64,000 bases of DNA, from positions 118,749-182,748 of the forward strand of contig JAJEFA010000001.1 in assembly GCA_022820725.1 (NCBI GenBank), read 5' to 3'. Positions within the stretch are counted from its first letter, which is position 1; each line of letters starts with the position of its first letter. This DNA comes from Candidatus Binatia bacterium. GTDB lineage: Bacteria; Desulfobacterota; Binatia; Bin18. Under the pieces are notes generated by a model. That model made no database searches. It saw only the letters and a list, made by a program, of their open reading frames with translations, and was not told the DNA's origin. This document shows positions 46,137-55,277 of the stretch, in pieces. A program made the position numbers and the translations under genes.

Positions 46137-47291
46137 ATGTCAGAAAAAGAACGCTGTCCGGAGATTCGGAACGAGATTCGTAAATTCTGTAGTCAGTATG
46201 GCGATGAATATTGGCGCAAGCTCGATAAGGAACATCGCTATCCCGAGCAGTTTGTGGATGAGCTGACCCAAGCCGGCTGGTTGGCGGCCTTAATCCCCGA
46301 ACAATACGGCGGCTCGGGGCTGACGGTGACAGAAGCCAGCGTGATTTTGGAAGAGATCAACCGCTCGGGCGGCAATGCCGCCGCCTGCCACGCCCAGATG
46401 TACATCATGGGCTCCCTGCTCCGGCACGGCAGCGCTGAACAAAAACAGCGCTATTTACCCCGGATTGCGAGCGGGGAGATTCGCCTCCAGGCCTTTGGCG
46501 TCACCGAGCCGGACGCCGGTTCCGATACGACGCATATTCGCACCACGGCCAAAAGGGACGGCGACTACTACATCGTCAACGGCGGCAAAATCTTCACCTC
46601 CCGCGTACAGCACTCCGATATGCTCCTCCTTCTGGCCCGGACCACTCCGTACGACGAAAGCCCCAAAAAAACGCTGGGCATGAGTATCTTTCTGGTGGAT
46701 TTGCGGGAGGCCGGAGACGCCGTCGAGGTGCGCCCGATTGACGCCATGATTAACCATGAAACCAACCAGCTCTTTTTCCACGAACTCAAGGTCCCGGTCG
46801 AAAACCTGATTGGCGAAGAAGGCTCCGGCTTCTACTATATTCTCGATGGCATGAATGCCGAGCGTATCCTGGTCGCCTCCGAAGCCATTGGCGATGCCCG
46901 CTGGTTTATCAAGCGCGCCGTCCAGTACGGCAATGAACGCGAGATTTTTGGGCGACCGATCACCAAGAATCAGGGTATCCAGTTTCCGCTGGCCCAGGCG
47001 TATGCCCAGACTGAAGCCGCGGACCTCATGCGCTTTCGCGCTTCCGATTTATTTGACGCCGGTGAAGCCTGCGGTGCCGAGGCCAATATGGCGAAGCTTC
47101 TATGCTCGCAAGCCTCCTGGGCCGCGGCCAACGCGGCCATCGATACCCACGGTGGGTACGGCTTTGCCGCCGAGTACGACGTGGAGCGCAAGTTCCGCGA
47201 GAGCCGCTTGTTCTCGATCGCACCGATCTCGAACAATATGGTGCTCAATTTTATTGCCGAGCACGTGCTGGGCATGCCGAGATCGTATTAG
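46137..47291 (+). CDS. Acyl-CoA dehydrogenase
   Basis: 384 residues, usual length. FAD-dependent alpha,beta-dehydrogenation of an acyl-CoA. Motifs: FGVTEPDAGSDTTHIRTTA, GGKIFTSRVQHSDM, GFYYILDGMNAERILVASEAIG and DTHGGYGFAAEYDVERKF. The segment where MCAD-type enzymes have the catalytic YEGT Glu reads SIAPISNN, so the base is probably Glu in NAER, as in long-chain and isovaleryl-CoA enzymes. Ten bases separate it from the LLM gene. Confidence 0.93.
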   Translation: MSEKERCPEIRNEIRKFCSQYGDEYWRKLDKEHRYPEQFVDELTQAGWLAALIPEQYGGSGLTVTEASVILEEINRSGGNAAACHAQMYIMGSLLRHGSAEQKQRYLPRIASGEIRLQAFGVTEPDAGSDTTHIRTTAKRDGDYYIVNGGKIFTSRVQHSDMLLLLARTTPYDESPKKTLGMSIFLVDLREAGDAVEVRPIDAMINHETNQLFFHELKVPVENLIGEEGSGFYYILDGMNAERILVASEAIGDARWFIKRAVQYGNEREIFGRPITKNQGIQFPLAQAYAQTEAADLMRFRASDLFDAGEACGAEANMAKLLCSQASWAAANAAIDTHGGYGFAAEYDVERKFRESRLFSIAPISNNMVLNFIAEHVLGMPRSY

Positions 47292-47300
47292 GAGCCGGCC

Positions 47301-48326
47301 ATGAAAATCGACACGGCCCTGATGCCCTCGACCTTTGAGGCCGCGGCCGCAGCTGCCCGCCAAGCCGAAGAGCTGGGTCTGGATGGCTTGTGGAGTGCGG
47401 AGACCAGCCACGATCCGTTTTTTCCCCTCGTGGTCGCCGCCAGGGAAACGGAACGTATCCAGCTTGGCACCGGCGTTGCCATCGTCTTTCCCCGCAGTCC
47501 CATGGTGCTGGCCAATATCTGCTGGGACTTACAAGCCAACTCCGGCGGGCGCTTCATGCTCGGGCTGGGCACCCAGGTCAAGGGACACAACCAGCGGCGC
47601 TTTAGTGTCAAATGGGAAGCCCCAGTGAAGCGTTTGCGCGAAGTCGTCCTGTCGTTGCGGGCCATCTGGGACTGCTGGCAGAACGACAGCGCGCTCAATT
47701 TCGCAGGCGAGTTTTATCAATTCTCGCTGATGACGCCTTTCTTTAATCCCGGCCCGATCGAGCAGCCCCATATTCCCATTATTCTCTCCGGCTTGAATCC
47801 CTTGATCAGCCGGCTTGCCGGCGAGGTAGCCGACGGGTTTTTTGTCCACAATTTTCACACCCCAACCTATCTCAAGGAAACGGTGCTGCCCAATATCGAA
47901 AAGGGCCTAGCCAAAGCCGGCCGGAAGCGTGAGGACTTTACCCTGCAAACCGGGACATTTATTGCCAGCGGAACCACACCTGACGAAGTGAGGCAAGCCG
48001 TCGGCGCGGTGCGGCAACAGGTCGCTTTTTATGCGTCAACGCGGACCTATAAAGGCGTACTCGACGCGCACGGCTGGGGAGAGACCTGCTTTCGGCTGAA
48101 CGAAAAGGCCGCCAGGGGCGACTGGGACGGCATGGCCGCGGAAATTACCGACGAAATGCTGGATGAAATCGCCGTCATCGGCACCTATGACACCATCGCC
48201 GCCAAGCTGGCCACTCGGTATAGCGGACTCCTGGACCGTCTCATTGTGGGCTTTAGTGCCTCAGAGCGCCAGGACCCGGAACGCTATCGCGAGCTGGTTC
48301 AGGAAGTCAGGTTGCAGACTTCGTAG
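47301..48326 (+). CDS. Luciferase-like flavin/F420-dependent oxidoreductase
   Basis: 341 residues. Bacterial luciferase-type TIM barrel: SAETSHDPFFPLVVAARETERIQLGTGVAIVFPRSPMVLA, SGGRFMLGLGTQVK, and the C-terminal LIVGFSASERQDPERY. The lineup resembles F420-dependent LLM enzymes, though FMN is possible. It lies between an acyl-CoA dehydrogenase and the DUF35-linked thiolase-fold gene. The stop codon TAG falls inside a perfect 28-base palindrome. Confidence 0.88.
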   Translation: MKIDTALMPSTFEAAAAAARQAEELGLDGLWSAETSHDPFFPLVVAARETERIQLGTGVAIVFPRSPMVLANICWDLQANSGGRFMLGLGTQVKGHNQRRFSVKWEAPVKRLREVVLSLRAIWDCWQNDSALNFAGEFYQFSLMTPFFNPGPIEQPHIPIILSGLNPLISRLAGEVADGFFVHNFHTPTYLKETVLPNIEKGLAKAGRKREDFTLQTGTFIASGTTPDEVRQAVGAVRQQVAFYASTRTYKGVLDAHGWGETCFRLNEKAARGDWDGMAAEITDEMLDEIAVIGTYDTIAAKLATRYSGLLDRLIVGFSASERQDPERYRELVQEVRLQTS

Positions 48327-48350
48327 GGGCAATGCATGCATTGCCCCTAC
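48323..48350. repeat. Perfect 28-bp palindrome overlapping a stop codon
   Basis: GTAGGGGCAATGCA and its exact reverse complement abut with no spacer. The palindrome starts in the last sense codon of the luciferase-like gene and contains its TAG stop. Partial relatives are at 43569-43593 and 7511-7535. In RNA it would form a stem-loop at the 3' end of that gene. Confidence 0.85.
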
Positions 48351-48393
48351 ACCGGCCGAGCGCTGAACAACCAAGTGAAAAAAGGGGGGAAGT

Positions 48394-49623
48394 ATGGGGG
48401 CACTGACCGATAAATACTGCATTGTCGGCGTAGGAGAAACGCCGCATATGCGTCCATCAAACCGCACGACCCTGTCCATGGCGTGCGAGGCGGTCAAAAA
48501 GGCGATGGCCGACGCCGGCCTGGAGCCGCGCGATGTTGACGGCATGACCAGCTATCAAGCCGGAGATTCAACCACCTCGAATCATGTCGCCACGTCGCTC
48601 GGCATGCGGCTCAACTATTCGGTCGATATTTTCGGAGGCGGGTCGAGCACCGAAGCGCTGATTGGCAACACGATCGGCCTGCTGGAAGCCGGCTATTGCA
48701 AAACCATGGTCATCTTTCGCTCCATGAACGGGCGCTCCGGACGACGCATGGGCGGACAGGCACCCAGCGGTCCGGTGCCGCCAACCCGGGCAGCCGAGGA
48801 CAACCAGTTCATGATGCCCTGGGGCTGGACCTCGCCGGCCCAGCGCTTCGGCATGTCCGCCATGCGCTATTTACGCGACACCGGCACAACCACCAAATCG
48901 CTTGCCGAGATTGCGGTCGCCCATCGCTATCACGCCAGCCTGAATCCCAAGGCGGTCATGCGCCATCCCATTACGATTGACGATCACCAGAATTCACGCT
49001 GGGTGGTCAAACCCCTGCGCCTGCTCGACTGCTGCCTCGAAACCGATGTCTCGGCCTGTCTCATTGTCACGTCTCGTGAACGCGCCTATGACCTGCGTCA
49101 GCCGCCGGTTTTCATTATGGGCGGGACGGGACGGACCATGGCTCCCAACTCGGCCTGGAACTATTCGCGCCCGGAGATTCACTACGTCGCCGGGAATTAC
49201 GGACGCAACCGTCTGTTCGGCATGGCCGGAATCAGCCAAAAAGATGTGAACCTGATTTCGTGCTACGACGCCTTTACCTTCACCACCCTCATTCAGCTTG
49301 AAGCCTACGGTTTCTGCGGCAAAGGGGAAGCGGGGGAGTTTGTGAAAGGCGGCCGTTTGCAGATTGACCACGAGCTGCCGTCCAACCTCTCCGGGGGGCA
49401 TCTGTCCGAAGGCTATACCCACGGGGTGAGTATGGTGATTGAAAACGTCCGCCAACTCCGCCACCGCGCCGATGACGCCTGTCCGGGCTGGGCCGAGGGC
49501 ACACACAGCTACGACCGTCAGGCCGGCTGTCGGCAGGTGAAAGACGCGCGTATTGCGGCCTGTCTCGGGTGGGGAACGGAAACCATGTCGAGTTCAGCCA
49601 TTCTGCGCGGGATTGCAGCCTAA
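48394..49623 (+). CDS. Thiolase-fold protein without the usual catalytic Cys (Ltp2/SCP-x-like)
   Basis: 409 residues. The thiolase fold is clear: VGVGETPHM start, CEAVKKAMADAGL and the C-terminal NLSGGHLSEGYTHG. The nucleophile position, normally Cys, reads GGGSS (residues ~81-85), so Claisen-type thiolysis is unlikely. Proteins like this (Ltp2, DitF) act as retro-aldolases in side-chain cleavage of steroids and terpenes, always with a DUF35/MaoC-type partner. The DUF35 gene follows after 13 bases. The fold is certain; the aldolase role is inferred. Confidence 0.85.
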   Translation: MGALTDKYCIVGVGETPHMRPSNRTTLSMACEAVKKAMADAGLEPRDVDGMTSYQAGDSTTSNHVATSLGMRLNYSVDIFGGGSSTEALIGNTIGLLEAGYCKTMVIFRSMNGRSGRRMGGQAPSGPVPPTRAAEDNQFMMPWGWTSPAQRFGMSAMRYLRDTGTTTKSLAEIAVAHRYHASLNPKAVMRHPITIDDHQNSRWVVKPLRLLDCCLETDVSACLIVTSRERAYDLRQPPVFIMGGTGRTMAPNSAWNYSRPEIHYVAGNYGRNRLFGMAGISQKDVNLISCYDAFTFTTLIQLEAYGFCGKGEAGEFVKGGRLQIDHELPSNLSGGHLSEGYTHGVSMVIENVRQLRHRADDACPGWAEGTHSYDRQAGCRQVKDARIAACLGWGTETMSSSAILRGIAA

Positions 49624-49636
49624 AGGAGGGGTGACT

Positions 49637-50107
49637 ATGCCTGGTCCGATTGATTACAGCAAGATCACAATCACGCCCGACTTCGACACCGTGGAATGGT
49701 GGATGGGCACCAAAGAACACAAATACCTCGTGCGCCAGTGCAAGGACTGCGGCCACAAGTGGTTTCCGCCCTTCCCGGCCTGCAACAAGTGCAACTCCAT
49801 GGACCTCGACTGGTTTGAGACCGCCGGAACCGGCGTACTCCACAGCTATATCGTCGTGACCCAGCCCATCCTGGGCGCATTTGTCGAAGCAGTCCCCTAT
49901 GTGGTCGGCCTGATTGAGTTAGACGACTGCCACGAAGCCGACGGCTCGCTCGTCCGCGTCGGCGGGGTCATGCTGGACGACGAAGAAGACGTGGCGATCG
50001 GTCTGCCCGTCACAGTGGAATTTGAACAGACCAACGAGGCCAATATTGTCGTGCCGCGCTGGAAGATCAGCGGTACGGCAGACAACACCTGGAAGTTCAG
50101 TGAATGA
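49637..50107 (+). CDS. DUF35 OB-fold / zinc-ribbon protein, thiolase-fold partner
   Basis: 156 residues from 49637, with AAGGAGGGG before the ATG. The rubredoxin-type zinc ribbon is CKDCGHKWFPPFPACNKCN; the C-terminal ~90 residues form the OB fold (GTGVLHSYIVVTQPILG...). DUF35 proteins bind thiolase-like partners such as Ltp2 or ChsH2 and present the acyl-CoA substrate. The tight linkage to the preceding gene supports a complex. Confidence 0.9.
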   Translation: MPGPIDYSKITITPDFDTVEWWMGTKEHKYLVRQCKDCGHKWFPPFPACNKCNSMDLDWFETAGTGVLHSYIVVTQPILGAFVEAVPYVVGLIELDDCHEADGSLVRVGGVMLDDEEDVAIGLPVTVEFEQTNEANIVVPRWKISGTADNTWKFSE

Positions 50108-50165
50108 TTTTTCAAATTGACGCGGATATTAAACGAAGAAAGAGAACACTTACTGGAGGATTGGC

Positions 50166-50483
50166 ATGACTTCTTCGGCCATGGAGATTGAAGAAGCACG
50201 GGCTCAGGGGGTCGCCGTTGAGGACGACTCCCTTACAGTTGACCTTGTTGACGGCCGGACTGTCATCGTCCCGCTCACTTGGTACGCACGCCTATGGCAC
50301 GGTACCCCAGAGGAACGAAAGAACTTTGAGATTATTGGTGATGGGACGCTCATCCATTGGCCCGACCTCGATGAAGACCTGAGTGTCTCTGGTATTTTAG
50401 TCGGACGAAAGTCGGGGGAGGGCCAACAATCGTTAAAAAAATGGCTGGAAGGACGGACAAAGTCTGGAAATCAGCCAGCATAG
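50166..50483 (+). CDS. DUF2442 protein
   Basis: 105 residues. The core (EIEEARAQGVAVEDDSLTVDLVDGRTVIVPLTWYARL, then GDGTLIHWPDLDEDLSVSGIL) fits DUF2442, a family often next to DUF4160-type genes in putative toxin-antitoxin pairs. No DUF4160-like gene is seen upstream, so this is a solitary copy. A GGAGG lies just before the start. Confidence 0.85.
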   Translation: MTSSAMEIEEARAQGVAVEDDSLTVDLVDGRTVIVPLTWYARLWHGTPEERKNFEIIGDGTLIHWPDLDEDLSVSGILVGRKSGEGQQSLKKWLEGRTKSGNQPA

Positions 50484-50501
50484 TATACCTGCAACTGTTT
50501 C

Positions 50502-50903
50502 ATGCAACTCCTCGCCTTCATCGGTCTCTGGCTCCTCTGCGCGGTTCTGTCGGCCTGTATTGCCGCCAGCAAGGGCCGGGAGTGGCAAGGCCGGTTGATC
50601 GGAGGCGTATTGATCGGTCCGTTCGGACTGCTGATCGGACTTCTCCCGGCCCGCTATAAAAAGCCGGTAAGGCTTCCCCCTCGGCTGTCCATCGTGTGCG
50701 CCATCGCCGCCGCCCTCATGTCGATTGGCGCGTTTTATGCCCTTCACATCGCTTACTGGGGCAGTGCCGTCCTCCTCTTCCTGGTAACTGGTCTGCTGGC
50801 AGAGATTGTCTTTCTGACCGACTCGGTGGACACCGGACAGGAGCCTGACGCCCCCAATCCTCCCACCCCTCCCCCAAGCCTCAACAGCCGCCCGTTCGTG
50901 TAG
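50502..50903 (+). CDS. Multi-helix membrane protein, unknown
   Basis: 133 residues with four hydrophobic stretches, a GRLIGGVLIGPFGLLIGLLPARYK segment and a Pro-rich C-terminal tail (PNPPTPPPSLNS). It starts 18 bases after the DUF2442 stop. No family recognised. Confidence 0.6.
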   Translation: MQLLAFIGLWLLCAVLSACIAASKGREWQGRLIGGVLIGPFGLLIGLLPARYKKPVRLPPRLSIVCAIAAALMSIGAFYALHIAYWGSAVLLFLVTGLLAEIVFLTDSVDTGQEPDAPNPPTPPPSLNSRPFV

Positions 50904-51034
50904 ACATTCTCACAATCAATCCGGCTCCCGATCAGCGGTTTTCCTGTACGGAATGTGCAGCGGCCCCCGTCCGTCACCTTGACCTCCCTCGGAGAAACCG
51001 TTTAGCTAGGCGCACGTATTCCAAGGAGGCGCAT

Positions 51035-51808
51035 GTGGCTGAAGAAATTCTGTGCTCAATCGACGAAGGCATTGCAACCATTACCCTGAACCGCCCGGAA
51101 AAGCGGAACGCCATGAATACGGCGGTGCTGGAAGGGTTGGAGCATTATTTTGGCGAACTGGAGACCAACACCGAGGTCCGCGCGATTATCGTCCGCGGCG
51201 AGGGCAGGGCCTTTTGTGCCGGCCTGGACTTACGGGAGTTAAATGCCCGCCAACAGAGCGACGAGGATGCGGAAACCGGTATTATTGAGTTGCTCGGAAA
51301 AATCGAAACGTCTCGACATCCGACCATTGCCATGGTCCAGGGCGATGCCTTGGCCGGCGGCTGCGAACTCGCCCTTCACTGTGATCTGCGCGTTGTCTCG
51401 GAAGTCGCCCGGTTCGGTATGCCCCTGGCCCGTCTGGGGCTCATTGTTCCGTTCCGGTTGGGTCAAAAACTCGTTGAGATTGTCGGCCCGGCTTTCACCA
51501 AGCAGATCCTCCTCACCGGCCAGCCGGTCAGCGCTCAGCGGGCATATGAAATCGGCATGGTGCACCAGCTCGTCTCCGCCGACGAACTGGAAGCGGCCAC
51601 GCTGGCCCTGGCACGGACGATTGCCGCTAACGCCCCGCTCTCTCTGGCCGGCATGAAAAAGAGCATCCTGCGTATGATCTCGCTCCGGGACAGCATAGCC
51701 TCCGACGACCTCAACACGCTGGTCCGTCAGGCGCGCAAGAGCGCAGATGCCAATGAAGGCGTGCGGGCCATGCTGGAGAAGCGCCCACCACGTTTTCGTG
51801 GAGCGTAA
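51035..51808 (+). CDS. Enoyl-CoA hydratase/isomerase family protein (paralogue 3)
   Basis: 257 residues, GTG start with AAGGAGG upstream. Crotonase motifs AIIVRGEGRAFCAGLDL and VQGDALAGGCELALHCDLRVV are clear; KKSILRM and RPPRF mark the C-terminus. The first catalytic Glu segment reads EVARFGMPLARLGLI. It is similar to, but distinct from, the two other crotonases in this window. Confidence 0.88.
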   Translation: MAEEILCSIDEGIATITLNRPEKRNAMNTAVLEGLEHYFGELETNTEVRAIIVRGEGRAFCAGLDLRELNARQQSDEDAETGIIELLGKIETSRHPTIAMVQGDALAGGCELALHCDLRVVSEVARFGMPLARLGLIVPFRLGQKLVEIVGPAFTKQILLTGQPVSAQRAYEIGMVHQLVSADELEAATLALARTIAANAPLSLAGMKKSILRMISLRDSIASDDLNTLVRQARKSADANEGVRAMLEKRPPRFRGA

Positions 51809-51868
51809 AACCCCCTTCCCCCGAGAGAGGGAAGCGGCCTGCGCCCCGCAACCGCTTGAGACCTTTCC

Positions 51869-52375
51869 ATGCTGTCCCTCCGGCTTCGCGCTACGGTGTA
51901 CACGCTTGTCATTCCCGGCTTCCTGGCCGGCTATCTGCCCTGGAAACTCCGCCCGCTTGAGGCGATGGCCCCGCTTCCCTTCTCGATGCTGTTTTCCCTG
52001 CTCGGCCTTCTCCTCTGCCTGAGTGGAGGAGCCTTACTCCTTTCAGCGGCGTATTATCTTGTCCGACGCGGCGACGGCACCCCCTTCCCCCTCGACCCGC
52101 CCCGGCGCATGGTCGTTGCCGGCCCGTATGCCCATATTCAGCATCCCATGCTGGTCGGCCTGTTTGCCATGCTGTGTGGCCAAATCGTCTGGATTCCGTC
52201 CGTCCACGTCTTGCTCTATACTCTGTTGCTGCTGCTGGTCAGTCGCGCACTCGTACTCCATGTTGAGGAGCCTACTCTGAGAGAACGGTTCGGTGAGGAC
52301 TATATGGCCTATCAGGCGGCCATACCGCGCTGGTTTCCATCGTCCGCCTCCTCAGACCCGACAGATGCTGTCTGA
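51869..52375 (+). CDS. Isoprenylcysteine/phospholipid methyltransferase-like membrane protein
   Basis: 168 residues, four or five membrane helices. The C-terminal motif GPYAHIQHPMLVG...VEEPTLRERFGEDYMAYQA matches the ICMT/PEMT-type SAM-dependent methyltransferases. Such proteins methylate isoprenylcysteine, phosphatidylethanolamine or other small lipophilic substrates; which one is unknown here. If it acts on PE, it would offer a second route to phosphatidylcholine beside Pcs. Confidence 0.8.
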   Translation: MLSLRLRATVYTLVIPGFLAGYLPWKLRPLEAMAPLPFSMLFSLLGLLLCLSGGALLLSAAYYLVRRGDGTPFPLDPPRRMVVAGPYAHIQHPMLVGLFAMLCGQIVWIPSVHVLLYTLLLLLVSRALVLHVEEPTLRERFGEDYMAYQAAIPRWFPSSASSDPTDAV

Positions 52376-52418
52376 CTCCAGGAACCTGTAGACGAGAGCA
52401 CATATAAGGAGAAGAATC

Positions 52419-53564
52419 GTGAGTGATCGACATCTTGAACTCGGCGTCTTCGCCCCCACCATTGGCTGCGCGCCCTCATTTGGCAAAAATGCTTTTGTCC
52501 TGGTCTCATCCGCCGAGCAGCGCACCGAGCCGACCTATGAGTACAACCTCCGCCTCGCGCAACTCCTCGACCGGAGCGGGCTTGAAATTTTTTTCATGGC
52601 TCAACGGGGTGGGGCGGGCTTTGGTCCGGCGCGCTTTTGGAGTTACTCGCTCGACTCATTTACTACGGCCGCCGGCCTGGCCATGGCCACCCGAAATCTC
52701 CAGCTCATCTCCACGGTCCATACCGCCTTTTATCATCCCGGCATGGTGGCCCGGATTGGAGCCACTCTGGATCAGATCAGCCACGGCCGCTGGGCGCTGA
52801 ACATCGTCAGCGGCTGGGCGGAGCAGGACTTCCGCATGCTTGATATCCCCTTGCTGGAGCACGACAAGCGCTATGCCCAGTCCACGGAGTTCGTTGAAGT
52901 TCTCAAGAAATTCTGGACCGAGGACTGGTTTGATTATGCGGGCGAGTTTTTTTCCATCAGCCAGGGCACCTGCCATCCGAAACCGGCCCGACCGCCGCTT
53001 TTATATAATGCCGGGAGTTCGCCGGTTGGCCGGGATTTTGCCGCCCAGTATTGCGACTGGTATTTTGCCGGTGCCCAGTCACCGGAACTCCTGGCCGAGG
53101 AAGTGGCCGATGTCCGTACCAGGGCAGCAAAACAGGGCCGTGAGGTAAAAGTCATCATCTATCTCTTTGTCTTATGCCGCGATACGGAAGAAGCCGCCCA
53201 CGCGGAAATCGAAGAGATATTTGCCCACGCGGAGTTCGAAAGCGCCCGCGAGTGGCTGGAAACCTTAACCGGCCAAACGGTGGGCACCGTCGCCTCGACC
53301 CTGGGCCAGGGCGTTTCCGTCGAAGACATGCTGCGGAGCGTTATTCTCGGAGTCGGCAGCGGTAAGCTGATCGGCACCCCGGAGCAGGTTGCCCACACTC
53401 TCGCCCAGTTTCACGCGGCCGGCGCCGATGCGGTCGGCTTGACGTTCAGACATGTCGAAGAGGAGTTGGAAGACTTTATTGCCACTGTCGTCCCCATTCT
53501 CGAACGTGAGGGCGTCCGCCGTCCACGCACGCTCGAAGCGGGCTCGCTCAGGGCATCCGGCTGA
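52419..53564 (+). CDS. Luciferase-like FMNH2-dependent monooxygenase (SsuD/DmoA-like)
   Basis: 381 residues, GTG start. The LLM barrel shows LELGVFAPTIGCAPSFGKN, STVHTAFYHPGMVARIGATLDQISHGRWALNIVSGWAEQDFRM and PPLLYNAGSSPVGRDFAAQ, as in SsuD, RutA and DmoA-type monooxygenases using FMNH2. No flavin reductase gene is next to it. The substrate could be an alkane sulfonate, pyrimidine or sulfide-like compound. Confidence 0.9.
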   Translation: MSDRHLELGVFAPTIGCAPSFGKNAFVLVSSAEQRTEPTYEYNLRLAQLLDRSGLEIFFMAQRGGAGFGPARFWSYSLDSFTTAAGLAMATRNLQLISTVHTAFYHPGMVARIGATLDQISHGRWALNIVSGWAEQDFRMLDIPLLEHDKRYAQSTEFVEVLKKFWTEDWFDYAGEFFSISQGTCHPKPARPPLLYNAGSSPVGRDFAAQYCDWYFAGAQSPELLAEEVADVRTRAAKQGREVKVIIYLFVLCRDTEEAAHAEIEEIFAHAEFESAREWLETLTGQTVGTVASTLGQGVSVEDMLRSVILGVGSGKLIGTPEQVAHTLAQFHAAGADAVGLTFRHVEEELEDFIATVVPILEREGVRRPRTLEAGSLRASG

Positions 53565-53602
53565 GCGGGTTGGCCTTCTCCGACTTCACATACAAGCCCT
53601 GC

Positions 53603-54109
53603 TCACCCGCTCTCCTTCTCATACGTGACAGAAGACTGTAGGCGATCTTCGGGGATATCGTAATACGCCCGGAGGACGGCCTCCGAGTCTGTCGAAAGCG
53701 TATAACCGGCGGCTTCCAGCGCATCCCGCGCTTTGTAATTGCCGGTATAGGTGCCAACCACGATGCGGCGTACTCCGCGAATCTGCCGCTCTATATATGT
53801 CCGCAGCAGAGAGCCAATCCCGCGCCGCTGCCGGTCGGGCAGAACATACGCATGCCGCAGGAGCGCCACGTCTTTGACATACTCCAGACCCATTACGCCA
53901 AGGAGCGTATCCGAGGCAAAGGCGCCATACCAGCTGAGCCGTTTCGTCTCGTTGGCCCAGTCTTCGGGTGTCATCTCCGGGTCGTGATACTCCTCGGCGG
54001 GCAGAAACTCCTGGTACCAGCGTGCCGCCGTATTAATGACCGCAAGGGCAGCTTCACGGTCGTCTTCGGTCAGCAGCCGTATCTCCATGTCCCTCAATAC
54101 GTCAGCCAT
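53603..54109 (-). CDS. GNAT-family acetyltransferase
   Basis: 168 residues from the ATG at 54109. The acetyl-CoA loop is RHAYVLPDRQRRGIGSLLRTYIE, preceded by a GLEYVKDVALL strand; the C-terminal NYKARDALEAAGY is typical. Substrate unknown. Confidence 0.9.
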   Translation of the reverse strand: MADVLRDMEIRLLTEDDREAALAVINTAARWYQEFLPAEEYHDPEMTPEDWANETKRLSWYGAFASDTLLGVMGLEYVKDVALLRHAYVLPDRQRRGIGSLLRTYIERQIRGVRRIVVGTYTGNYKARDALEAAGYTLSTDSEAVLRAYYDIPEDRLQSSVTYEKESG

Positions 54110-54140
54110 GCAGCATCCCAAGTCCTTTCAGGTAGGCCGG

Positions 54141-55277
54141 CTATTCACCCCGGTAGCTGATCCGATAAATCACTCCAGCACGGTCATCAGACACCAGCAG
54201 CGCACCATCCGGCATCACCAGAACATCAACCGGACGCCCCCAGGCTCCGTCTTTTTGGAGCCAGCCTTCGGCAAAGACTTCGTAGCTCGTTGCAATATTG
54301 TTCTCCAGGCGAACCAGCATCACCCGATAGCCGATCGGGGTGCTGCGGTTCCACGAGCCGTGCTCGGCAATAAAAATCTGATTCCGGTAGGAAGCCGGAA
54401 ACATCGAGCCCGTATAAAAACGCATGCCCAGCGGGGCGACATGGGGTCCGAGTTCCTGCGCGGGCGGAGTAAACGCGGTGCAGGGCCGTTCTCGCCCGAA
54501 GTCCGGGTCGGAGATACTGCTCCCGTGACAGTATGGGAACCCGAAGTGCAAGTCGGGCTGGGGAGCACGATTGAGTTCACACGGTGGGGAATCATCACCC
54601 AACCAGTCCCGCCCGTTGTCCGTAAACCAGAGTTCCCGCGTTTCAGGATGCCAGTCAAACCCAACGGTGTTGCGCACACCACGGGCAAAGTTTTCCAGTG
54701 CGCTGCCGTCCGGCTTCATGCGGAGAATCGAGGCATAGCGTGCGTCACTCTTGCTACACACATTACACGGAGCCCCGACCGGTACATATAATAAATCATC
54801 GGGTCCGAACCGAATAAACTTCCAGCCGTGCCATGTGTCCCGCGGGAGCGTATCGTTCACCACAACCGGCGAGGGCGGGTTGGCGAGTCGAGACTCAATA
54901 TCATCATACCGGAGAACACGGTTGACCTCGGCCACATACAGCGCACCGTCCCGAAAAGCCACACCGCTGGGCATGAACAAGTCCTCGGCAAGCGTATGTA
55001 CCTCATCCGCCCGCTGGTCCTGGTCATGATCCACAACCGCATAGACCTTTCCCGCATGCCGGGTGCCGACAAAGACCGTTCCCCCGGCCCCCAGGGCGAG
55101 CGCACGCGCATTGGGAACACGGGGCGCATACACGGCAATCTGAAAGCCGGGGGGGAGGGAAAGAAGAGAAAGCGGCGAAGACTGCGCCCGGACACCGCAG
55201 GCTCCACCCACGATCAAGAGACCCATCAGGATACATACCCGTCCGAAAACCATCTTCAGACTCCCGTCTGCACACAT
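54141..55277 (-). CDS. PQQ-type sorbosone/glucose dehydrogenase-like beta-propeller
   Basis: 378 residues with a Sec signal peptide (KMVFGRVCILMGLLIVGGACG; a lipobox-like Cys follows). The periplasmic propeller shows GTVFVGTRHAGKVYAV, the Arg/His-rich GVRNTVGFDWHPETRELWFTDNGRDWLGDDSPPCELN and EHGSWNRS, typical of PQQ-dependent sugar dehydrogenases (COG2133). It probably oxidises aldoses or similar in the periplasm. Start could also be the Met at 55253. Confidence 0.88.
   Translation of the reverse strand: MCADGSLKMVFGRVCILMGLLIVGGACGVRAQSSPLSLLSLPPGFQIAVYAPRVPNARALALGAGGTVFVGTRHAGKVYAVVDHDQDQRADEVHTLAEDLFMPSGVAFRDGALYVAEVNRVLRYDDIESRLANPPSPVVVNDTLPRDTWHGWKFIRFGPDDLLYVPVGAPCNVCSKSDARYASILRMKPDGSALENFARGVRNTVGFDWHPETRELWFTDNGRDWLGDDSPPCELNRAPQPDLHFGFPYCHGSSISDPDFGRERPCTAFTPPAQELGPHVAPLGMRFYTGSMFPASYRNQIFIAEHGSWNRSTPIGYRVMLVRLENNIATSYEVFAEGWLQKDGAWGRPVDVLVMPDGALLVSDDRAGVIYRISYRGE

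Noticed and set aside
53562..53612. GAGCGGGT ... ACCCGCTC inverted repeat between convergent genes
   Set aside because: Eight-base arms with a loop over 30 bases and no T-run; too weak to call a terminator.
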